A stretch of 5,542 nt of DNA, taken from an uncultured Clostridia bacterium (GTDB lineage: Bacteria > Bacillota > Clostridia > UMGS1883). Below, one piece after another: positions 1 through 4,337 of the stretch. Numbering within the stretch: the stretch's first letter is position 1; every line of letters begins with the position of its first letter. The DNA lies in assembly GCA_947624455.1 (NCBI GenBank), contig CANQKL010000115.1, forward strand, positions 1 through 5,542, written 5' to 3'. Position numbers and translations under genes: made by a program. The notes below the pieces were generated by a model. The model was not told the origin of the DNA. It worked only from the letters and a program-made list of their open reading frames with translations, and did not search any database.

Positions 1-2
1 TC

Positions 3-908
3 CCCTGCAAAGGCGTGGACATCAGCAAGTACGTCATTCCTCACCCCGACTTTGGCGGCTTCCATTTCACCGGCTCCACCAAGGTGTTCAGCGGCGTTTG
101 GTCAACCGTGGGCCAGAACATATCCTCCTATAAGAGCTATCCTCGCATAGTTGGCGAGACTGGCGGCAAGGATTTCATTTTCGCCCATAAGAGCGCGGCT
201 GTGGAACCCCTTGTGGCGGCTATTGTGAGAGGCGCTTTTGAGTACCAGGGGCAGAAATGCTCCGCCGCCAGCCGCGCCTACATACCCGCCTCCATCTGGG
301 ACCAGGTGCGGGAGCGGGTGCTGGCCGAGACGGAGAAGCTGACCGTGGGCGACGTTGCAGATTTCAGCACCTTCATGGGCGCAGTCATCGACAAGGCTTC
401 CTTTGACAACATCAAGAGCTATATCGACTACGCCAACGCCTCCGAGGACGCCGAGGTGCTTTGCGGCTCCTATGACGATTCCAAGGGCTGGTTCGTGAAG
501 CCCACCGTAATTTTGGCTAAGAAGCCCGATTTCAAGACTATGGTGGAGGAGATCTTCGGCCCCGTAATTACCGTTTACGTATATGACGACGAAAAGCTGG
601 ACGAGACTCTGCGGCTCTGCGATTCCACCAGCGCATACGCGCTGACCGGCGCGATCTTTGCCCAGGATCGCTCCGCCGTTATCCACATGGAAAAGGCCCT
701 GAACAATGCCGCCGGTAATTTCTATATCAACGACAAGCCCACCGGCGCAGTGGTTGGCCAGCAGCCCTTTGGCGGTGCTCGGGCCTCCGGCACAAACGAC
801 AAGGCCGGCAGCATTTTCAATCTTATCCGCTGGGTCAACATCAAGTGTACCAAGGAAAACCTGGTACCCAGTACCGACATCGTTTATCCCTACATGAGCG
901 AAAAATAA
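3..908 (+). CDS. pruA: L-glutamate gamma-semialdehyde (1-pyrroline-5-carboxylate) dehydrogenase, 3' part
   Basis: This is the C-terminal 301 residues of an aldehyde dehydrogenase; the reading frame is already open at the left edge, so the gene starts outside the window. The enzyme oxidises glutamate semialdehyde (the open form of pyrroline-5-carboxylate) to glutamate with NAD+, the second step of proline catabolism, in the cytosol. Visible family marks are the FHFTGST stretch near the start, the catalytic-base glutamate in GETGGKD (codon 156-158), the nucleophilic cysteine in EYQGQKCSAASR (codon 258-260), the EEIFGP motif, and the late NAAGNFYINDK and QQPFGGARASGTNDKAG stretches. The last two are close to ALDH4A1/group 1 P5C dehydrogenases as I remember them, rather than to general aldehyde dehydrogenases. 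The catalytic residues are intact and the C-terminus looks complete. A terminator hairpin follows 11 bases after the stop. The GTG at position 15 is an internal valine codon, not a start. Whether a proline dehydrogenase gene lies upstream cannot be seen. Confidence 0.93.
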   Translation, partial: PCKGVDISKYVIPHPDFGGFHFTGSTKVFSGVWSTVGQNISSYKSYPRIVGETGGKDFIFAHKSAAVEPLVAAIVRGAFEYQGQKCSAASRAYIPASIWDQVRERVLAETEKLTVGDVADFSTFMGAVIDKASFDNIKSYIDYANASEDAEVLCGSYDDSKGWFVKPTVILAKKPDFKTMVEEIFGPVITVYVYDDEKLDETLRLCDSTSAYALTGAIFAQDRSAVIHMEKALNNAAGNFYINDKPTGAVVGQQPFGGARASGTNDKAGSIFNLIRWVNIKCTKENLVPSTDIVYPYMSEK

Positions 909-919
909 AATAATTATGT

Positions 920-956
920 AGAAAATTCGCCCTAACAAGCGAATTTTCTCATTTTA
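920..956 (+). terminator. Rho-independent terminator of the P5C dehydrogenase gene
   Basis: A perfect 11-bp stem (920-930 with 939-949, core GAAAATTCGC/GCGAATTTTC) has an 8-nt loop and is followed by a T-rich tail (TCATTTTA). Its position 11 bases after the stop codon fits termination of the upstream gene. The AT-rich stem base would give a usable signal in both directions. Confidence 0.8.
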
Positions 957-980
957 TGCCCTTGAACCACGAACGAAAAT

Positions 981-1090
981 CCCCACAAACAACGAAGTTG
1001 TTTGTGGGGAAAAGGAGGAACAGCGGCGCAAGCCATTGTTCCGATTTTGAAGAAATCGGAACAAGCAATGCAACGCTTGTTCCGACGCCG
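981..1090 (+). repeat. Folded intergenic repeat element, copy A
   Basis: First of three copies of a 106-112-nt structured element in this window (the others are 4011-4116 and, inverted, 4338-4449). Order of parts: hairpin H1, a perfect 13-bp stem (981-993 with 997-1009) with a GAA loop; the box AAGGAGGAA (1012-1020); an outer stem CAAGC/GCTTG (1029-1033 with 1075-1079); inner hairpin H2, a perfect 12-bp stem (1036-1047 with 1053-1064); and the end CGACGCCG (1083-1090). The right arm of H2 can instead pair downstream (1056-1066 with 1075-1085, perfect 11 bp), so two folds exclude each other. The element lies between the upstream gene's terminator and the rpsO promoter, so it is not part of the rpsO leader. 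I do not recognise a named family; no ORF fits it. Confidence 0.75.
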
Positions 1091-1118
1091 TTCTGCGCGA
1101 TTTTTTTTGCGAAAACAC

Positions 1119-1147
1119 TTGACAAGCGGAAATTTTAATGATATACT
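1119..1147 (+). promoter_or_regulatory. Strong sigma-A type promoter for rpsO
   Basis: A perfect -35 box TTGACA (1119-1124) and a -10 box TATACT (1142-1147) are separated by exactly 17 nt, with the extended -10 dinucleotide TG at 1139-1140. Transcription should start near 1153-1155, giving a leader of about 135 nt before rpsO. A run of eight T residues (1101-1108) lies just upstream and may act as an AT-rich upstream element. Confidence 0.88.
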
Positions 1148-1153
1148 CATTGT

Positions 1154-1274
1154 TGGCATATTATCCCGTGGCTATGAGCGGGGCGGCTCCAACCCCGTCC
1201 GCAGCTTCGCGGAGACAGGCGCAGGATTGACGGTCAAAACGGCAAGTTTCCCCTGCGCCCGATGCAAATATTTT
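1154..1274 (+). promoter_or_regulatory. Structured rpsO leader, candidate S15 autoregulatory site
   Basis: The untranslated leader between the promoter and the rpsO ribosome binding site is rich in pairings: CGGGG/CCCCG (1179-1183 with 1193-1197), TCCGC/GCGGA (1198-1202 with 1209-1213), and an 8-bp stem GGCGCAGG/CCTGCGCC (1218-1225 with 1252-1259). The last encloses two small hairpins (1227-1237 and 1238-1248) and so forms a possible three-way junction. CCCG at 1165-1168 can compete for 1179-1182. S15 is known to repress its own mRNA through diverse leader structures, several with three-way junctions. That this leader does so is inference from position and foldability; I cannot match it to a specific known S15 leader class. 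Confidence 0.45.
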
Positions 1275-1280
1275 AGGAGG
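1275..1280 (+). promoter_or_regulatory. rpsO ribosome binding site
   Basis: AGGAGG lies 8 nt before the ATG at 1289. It decides the start codon of rpsO and is followed by an A/T-only spacer that should keep the start accessible. Confidence 0.85.
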
Positions 1281-1288
1281 TATTTTTT

Positions 1289-1552
1289 ATGCAGAAAGAA
1301 AAGAAGCAGGCTATCATCGACGCCTACAAGCTCCACGAGGGCGATACCGGATCTCCCGAGGTTCAAATCGCCATCCTCACCGAGAGGATCAACCACCTTA
1401 ACGAGCATCTGAAGGTGTTCAAGAAGGATCACCACTCCCGCCGCGGCCTTCTCAAGATGGTCGGACAGCGCAGGGGTCTGCTCAACTATCTCGCGAAGAT
1501 CGACATTGAGCGTTACCGCGCCATTGTTGAAAAGCTTGGCCTGAGAAAGTAA
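1289..1552 (+). CDS. rpsO: 30S ribosomal protein S15
   Basis: An 87-residue protein of the usual S15 length (about 88-89). S15 binds 16S rRNA in the central domain early in 30S assembly and contributes to bridges with the 50S subunit. The diagnostic stretches are present: GDTGSPEVQIA (residues 18-28), TERINHLNEHLK (31-42), KKDHHSRRGLLKMVGQRR (45-62) with the RNA-contacting His/Asp/Ser/Arg cluster, LLNYL (64-68) and the C-terminal EKLGLRK. The start is set by AGGAGG 8 nt upstream and by the full match at the N-terminus. The gene has its own strong promoter and a structured leader that may mediate feedback by S15. pnp follows 151 bases after the stop on the same strand, a widespread gene order, and no clear terminator separates them, so cotranscription is likely. 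Nothing in the protein is unusual. Confidence 0.98.
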   Translation: MQKEKKQAIIDAYKLHEGDTGSPEVQIAILTERINHLNEHLKVFKKDHHSRRGLLKMVGQRRGLLNYLAKIDIERYRAIVEKLGLRK

Positions 1553-1558
1553 AGTAGT

Positions 1559-1586
1559 GCGGGGGCAGCCCGGAGGTTGCCCCCGC
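1559..1586 (+). other. GC-rich hairpin after rpsO without a U tract
   Basis: A very stable stem, GCGGGGGCA with TGCCCCCGC (1559-1567 with 1578-1586), extends inward by a G-T wobble and two C-G pairs to a CGGA tetraloop. It starts 6 bases after the rpsO stop. What follows is AAAATCG, not a T run, so a simple intrinsic terminator is unlikely. It is better read as a 3'-end stabiliser or partial attenuator that would lower pnp relative to rpsO. That role is inferred. Confidence 0.6.
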
Positions 1587-1600
1587 AAAATCGTTGGCAA

Positions 1601-1674
1601 GAGGGGCCGAGCTGCCACTTAGAAAAGCATGGACAAGCCGCTCCATTTTTTTCTAAGTGAAGCCCTGTCCCCTC
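1601..1674 (+). promoter_or_regulatory. Long imperfect hairpin in the pnp leader, candidate RNase III-type control site
   Basis: A 74-nt structure immediately upstream of pnp pairs in register: GAGGGG/CCCCTC (1601-1606 with 1669-1674), GCT/AGC (1611-1613 with 1661-1663), CACTTAGAAAA/TTTTCTAAGTG (1616-1626 with 1649-1659) and ATGGA/TCCAT (1629-1633 with 1642-1646). It ends 18 bases before the pnp ribosome binding site. In E. coli, a long double-stranded stem in the pnp leader is cut by RNase III and PNPase then autoregulates its own mRNA. The analogy in this organism is inference from position and shape. Confidence 0.5.
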
Positions 1675-1692
1675 CGAAAATAAATCTTATAT

Positions 1693-1697
1693 GGAGG
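1693..1697 (+). promoter_or_regulatory. pnp ribosome binding site (decides the start)
   Basis: GGAGG lies 6 nt before the ATG at 1704. The frame is open further upstream to an ATG at 1629, but that codon sits inside the 1601-1674 hairpin, has no ribosome binding site and would add 25 residues unlike PNPase. This site therefore fixes the start at 1704. Confidence 0.85.
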
Positions 1698-1703
1698 TAT
1701 ACT

Positions 1704-3785
1704 ATGTTCAAGGTATTCCAAACTGAATTCTGCGGTCGTCCCCTTATCGTTGAGACCGGCAAGATGGCTCAGTTGGCTGGCGGCGCCTGCCTTGTGCGCT
1801 ACGGCGACACCGTGGTTCACGCCACCGCCACCGCGTCCGCCAAGCCCCGGGACGGGATCGACTTCTTCCCCCTGTCCGTTGACTTTGAGGAAAAGCTCTA
1901 CTCCGTGGGCAAGATCCCCGGCAGCTACCTCAAGCGCGAGGGCCGTCCCTCCGAGAAGGCCATACTGGCCTCTCGCTGCATCGACCGCCCCATCCGTCCC
2001 CTGTTCCCCAAGGATCTGCGCAACGACGTGAGCGTTGTGGCCACGGTAATGAGCGTGGATCAGGACAATGACCCCGTTATCACTGGCATGATCGGCGCGT
2101 CTATCGCGATTTCCATTTCCAACATCCCCTTTGCCGGCCCCATAGCCGGAGCCACCGTGGGCCTGGTAGACGGTCAGATAGTGGTCAACCCCACTCAGGA
2201 GCAGCGCCGTCACAGCGATATGTTCCTTACCATCGCCGGTACCGAGTCCAAGGTCAACATGATCGAGGCCGGAGCTAACGAGGTTCCCGAGGACACCGTG
2301 TTCGAGGGCATTATGGCCGCCCACAGGGAAATTCAAAAGATATGCAGATTTATCAGTGAGATCCAGGCCGAAATCGGCAAGCCCAAGTTTGAGTATGAGT
2401 CCGTTGTGGTGCCGGAGGAGATGTACGAGGACGTCAAGGCCGAGGCCATCGACATGGTACGCGAAGCTCTGGACACCGACGACAAGAACGTTCGCGAGGA
2501 AAATCTTAAGGGCGTTTACGCACACGTTTACGAGGCTCTGGGAGAGAAGTATCCCGAGCAGGAGGCCGTTTTGGACGAGGCCATTTACAAGCTTCAAAAG
2601 TATGTGGTTCGCCGCTGGATCCTTGACGAGGGCAAGCGCGTGGACGGCAGAGGTCTGGAGGACATCCGTCCCCTGTCCGCCGAAGTCGGGATACTGCCGC
2701 GCACTCACGGCAGCGGCCTGTTCACCCGGGGACAGACGCAGGTGCTGACTACCGTTACCTTGGGCATGATCAGCGAGGAGCAGCTCCTTGACGGCATCGA
2801 CGACGAGGAGTCCAAGCGCTATATCCATCAGTATAACTTCCCCTCCTACTCTGTGGGCGAGACCCGTCCCAGCCGCGGCCCCGGCCGCCGGGAGATAGGT
2901 CACGGCGCTCTGGCTGAAAAGGCCCTTGTACCCGTTATTCCCGACACCGAGGAGTTCCCCTACACTTTGCGCGTAGTTTCCGAGGTGCTTTCCTCCAACG
3001 GCTCCACCTCTCAGGGCAGCATCTGCGGCAGCACCCTTGCCCTTATGGACGCCGGAGTTCCCATCAAGGCGCCGGTGGCCGGCATTTCCTGCGGCCTTGT
3101 GACCGAGGGCGACCGGTATATCACTATGGTGGACATCCAGGGCCTTGAGGATTTCTTCGGCGATATGGACTTCAAGGTTGCCGGTACTAAGGCGGGCGTC
3201 ACCGCTATTCAGGTGGATATCAAGATCGACGGTCTTACTCCCGAGATAATTCATGAGGCTCTTGTAAAGACCAGGGCCGCCCGGTTCAAGATACTGGATG
3301 AGTGTATGCTTCCCTGCATAGCCGAGCCGCGCCCCGAGATCAGCAAGTACGCGCCCAAGATCATCACCACCAACATCGATCCCGAGAAGATAGGCGACGT
3401 CATTGGAAAGAGCGGCAAGGTCATCCAGCGCATCACCGCCGAGACAGGCGTAAAGATCGACATAGAGGACGACGGCACCGTATTCTTTGCCACCAACAAC
3501 GCCGAGGCGGCGGCCCGCGCGGTCAAGATCGTTCGGGGCATAGCTGGCGACCTGAATATAGGCGATATCTTTGACGCAACCGTCACCCGGATCATGGATT
3601 TTGGCTGCTTTGTCGAGTTCCTGCCCGGTAAGGAGGGACTGGTGCGCATAGGCAAGTTGGATAAAAAGAGGGTCGAGAAGGTCACCGACGTGGTATCTGT
3701 CGGGGATCAGATAAAGGTCAAGCTCATTGAGATCGACCGCATGGGTAGATATAATTTCTCCCGCAGAGACGCCCTCCCCGAATAA
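1704..3785 (+). CDS. pnp: Polyribonucleotide nucleotidyltransferase (PNPase)
   Basis: A 693-residue, full-length PNPase, a trimeric 3'-to-5' phosphorolytic exoribonuclease that degrades RNA to nucleoside diphosphates using phosphate. Domain order: first RNase PH-like domain (about 5-230), helical linker (about 235-310), second RNase PH-like domain (about 313-545), KH domain (about 552-612, GxxG loop as GKSG at 568-571), S1 domain (about 617-690). Active-site residues expected by comparison with E. coli are present: the NGSTSQ phosphate-binding stretch (432-437), Asp483, Asp489 and Lys491 in the DFFGDMDFK segment. The start at 1704 follows GGAGG; the family N-terminus MFKVFQTEF begins there. 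In S1, the usual GLVHIS motif reads GLVRIG, a small oddity that may alter RNA contact. The C-terminus ends shortly after S1, without the acidic tail seen in some species. It lies downstream of rpsO, probably in one transcript, with a long leader hairpin that may allow autoregulation. Confidence 0.98.
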   Translation: MFKVFQTEFCGRPLIVETGKMAQLAGGACLVRYGDTVVHATATASAKPRDGIDFFPLSVDFEEKLYSVGKIPGSYLKREGRPSEKAILASRCIDRPIRPLFPKDLRNDVSVVATVMSVDQDNDPVITGMIGASIAISISNIPFAGPIAGATVGLVDGQIVVNPTQEQRRHSDMFLTIAGTESKVNMIEAGANEVPEDTVFEGIMAAHREIQKICRFISEIQAEIGKPKFEYESVVVPEEMYEDVKAEAIDMVREALDTDDKNVREENLKGVYAHVYEALGEKYPEQEAVLDEAIYKLQKYVVRRWILDEGKRVDGRGLEDIRPLSAEVGILPRTHGSGLFTRGQTQVLTTVTLGMISEEQLLDGIDDEESKRYIHQYNFPSYSVGETRPSRGPGRREIGHGALAEKALVPVIPDTEEFPYTLRVVSEVLSSNGSTSQGSICGSTLALMDAGVPIKAPVAGISCGLVTEGDRYITMVDIQGLEDFFGDMDFKVAGTKAGVTAIQVDIKIDGLTPEIIHEALVKTRAARFKILDECMLPCIAEPRPEISKYAPKIITTNIDPEKIGDVIGKSGKVIQRITAETGVKIDIEDDGTVFFATNNAEAAARAVKIVRGIAGDLNIGDIFDATVTRIMDFGCFVEFLPGKEGLVRIGKLDKKRVEKVTDVVSVGDQIKVKLIEIDRMGRYNFSRRDALPE

Positions 3786-3803
3786 GAAAAGACTACTGAC
3801 AAA

Positions 3804-3847
3804 CCCCATGCACGATGGGGAAAGCTCGAAAGGGAACTCCCTTTCGA
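3804..3847 (+). other. Two tandem hairpins just after pnp
   Basis: CCCCAT/ATGGGG (3804-3809 with 3815-3820, 5-nt loop) is followed by TCGAAAGGG/CCCTTTCGA (3826-3834 with 3839-3847, 4-nt loop). Neither has a T tail on the + strand. They probably belong to the pnp mRNA 3' end and could protect it or slow exonucleases; the function is unproven. Confidence 0.5.
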
Positions 3848-3855
3848 TAAAAAAC

Positions 3856-3888
3856 ATAAAATCTCGGGGCGTGTACCCGAGATTTTAT
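3856..3888 (+). terminator. Likely terminator of the rpsO-pnp transcript
   Basis: A perfect 13-bp stem, 3856-3868 with 3876-3888, has a 7-nt loop. Its GC core CTCGGG/CCCGAG is followed by ATTTTAT as the 3' base of the stem, and the mirrored ATAAAAT lies on the 5' side, so it could work in both directions. It lies 70 bases after the pnp stop. The T run is short and partly paired, hence moderate confidence. Confidence 0.6.
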
Positions 3889-3903
3889 ACTATAATCGGG
3901 GTA

Positions 3904-3939
3904 GAAATATTGGTTTTGTCATGACAAAACCAATATTTC
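3904..3939. repeat. Perfect 36-nt palindrome
   Basis: Positions 3904-3921 are the exact reverse complement of 3922-3939, an 18-bp inverted repeat with no spacer and TCATGA at its centre. It is AT-rich at the ends (GAAATATTGG). It follows the pnp terminator and has no T tail, so it is not an ordinary terminator. Possible roles are an extra RNA hairpin or a dimeric protein-binding site. The sequence gives no way to choose. Confidence 0.75.
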
Positions 3940-3943
3940 GTAA

Positions 3944-4010
3944 GCGAAAGCGCCCGCCAGCGTGACGCTGGACCCAAAGCTTTAAAGGGTTTCGCGGGGA
4001 AATAACGGGC
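3944..4010 (+). other. Multi-stem structured stretch between pnp and repeat copy B
   Basis: GCGAAA/TTTCGC (3944-3949 with 3990-3995) can enclose a 6-7-bp hairpin CCAGCG/CGCTGG (3957-3962 with 3966-3971) and a weak ACCC/GGGT hairpin (3972-3975 with 3987-3990). Alternatively, GCCCG/CGGGC (3952-3956 with 4006-4010) closes a larger domain. No ORF or known RNA is recognised here. Confidence 0.35.
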
Positions 4011-4116
4011 CTCACAAGCAACGGGGTTGCTTGTGGGAAAGGAGGAGCAAGGGTACGCGCTCCCAAATTTTTCTTACAAAAAATTTGGAGCAAAGTCACC
4101 CTTTGCGACGACGCCG
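4011..4116 (+). repeat. Folded intergenic repeat element, copy B
   Basis: Second copy of the element described at 981-1090. H1 pairs 4011-4022 with 4026-4037 (core CACAAGCAAC/GTTGCTTGTG, one T-G wobble). The box AAGGAGGAG starts at 4039. The outer stem is GCAAGGGT with ACCCTTTGC (4047-4054 with 4098-4106, one bulged T). H2 pairs 4060-4072 with 4079-4090 with one bulged C. A small alternative hairpin GCAAAG/CTTTGC (4090-4095 with 4101-4106) competes with the outer stem. The end is CGACGCCG (4109-4116). It lies after pnp and its terminator, in pnp sense, and upstream of the tRNA promoter. Confidence 0.75.
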
Positions 4117-4132
4117 GGTTGCCCCAGCGCTC

Positions 4133-4167
4133 TTTGCCCCCCGCCGTAAAAGCGGGGGCAAAATTTT
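4133..4167 (+). terminator. GC-rich hairpin before the tRNA promoter, possible second terminator
   Basis: TTTGCCCCC plus GC pairs with GCGGGGGCAAA (4133-4144 with 4152-4162) with a single bulged C; AATTTTA follows. The four-T tail is preceded by A residues, so termination may be weak. It would shield the tRNA promoter from read-through out of pnp. Confidence 0.45.
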
Positions 4168-4187
4168 AAAAAAATCAAAAAAAGGTC

Positions 4188-4216
4188 TTGACAAAGCTCT
4201 GAGGCTGTGCTATAAT
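4188..4216 (+). promoter_or_regulatory. Consensus sigma-A promoter for tRNA-Leu
   Basis: Perfect -35 TTGACA (4188-4193) and perfect -10 TATAAT (4211-4216) have a 17-nt spacer and the extended -10 TG at 4208-4209. The start should lie near 4223, leaving a 5' leader of about 30 nt (with a small GGAAA/TTTCC hairpin at 4229-4244) to be removed by RNase P. It is as strong a promoter as the sequence code allows. Confidence 0.92.
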
Positions 4217-4253
4217 TAAACAGTCGCAGGAAACGCGGCTTTCCGCCTTATAT

Positions 4254-4337
4254 GCGAGAGTGGCGGAATTGGTATACGCGCACGTTTAAGGTGCGTGTGG
4301 TCTGACCATACGGGTTCAAGTCCCGTCTCTCGCACCA
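4254..4337 (+). tRNA. tRNA-Leu, anticodon AAG
   Basis: An 84-nt class II tRNA. The acceptor stem GCGAGAG/CTCTCGC (4254-4260 with 4327-4333) is perfect, discriminator A4334 is a leucine mark, and CCA is encoded (4335-4337). The D stem is GCG/CGC (4263-4265 with 4277-4279) with GG in the loop. The anticodon stem CACGT/GCGTG (4281-4285 with 4293-4297, last pair T-G) leaves the loop TTAAGGT, so the anticodon is AAG (4288-4290), preceded by T33 and followed by G37. The long variable arm TGGT/ACCA (4298-4301 with 4305-4308) and T arm ACGGG/CCCGT with TTCAAGT loop complete it. A34 is unusual in bacteria outside tRNA-Arg(ACG); if deaminated to inosine it would read CUU, CUC and CUA. Alternative: a shifted stem CGCAC/GTGCG would place TTA as anticodon, but it breaks the D stem and is rejected. 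Confidence 0.95.

Noticed and set aside
102..938. A 278-codon open frame antisense to the P5C dehydrogenase gene
   Set aside because: It is a shadow of the sense gene: Gly/Val-rich translation without motifs, and it runs through the terminator hairpin.
956..1412. Short open frames across the gap upstream of rpsO (both strands)
   Set aside because: They cross the repeat element, promoter and leader, lack ribosome binding sites, and encode compositionally odd peptides without motifs.
1629..1703. Upstream ATG giving PNPase 25 extra residues
   Set aside because: The ATG lies inside a stem, has no ribosome binding site, and the extension is unlike PNPase; GGAGG before 1704 and the family N-terminus set the start.
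1653..3857. A 734-codon open frame antisense to pnp
   Set aside because: It mirrors the codon bias of pnp (GC-rich third positions remove antisense stops). Its translation is low-complexity Gly/Leu/Ala/Val-rich with no recognisable domain, and the + strand protein is an unmistakable PNPase.
3891..3896. TATAAT after the pnp terminator as a promoter
   Set aside because: No acceptable -35 box lies 16-18 nt upstream (that position is the terminator loop), and no gene follows before the palindrome.
4279..4295. Reading the tRNA anticodon as TTA (ochre suppressor)
   Set aside because: CGCAC/GTGCG is a perfect 5-bp stem, but using it takes the last base of the D stem and position 26. The standard register gives AAG with T33 and G37, matching leucine features (A73, long variable arm).
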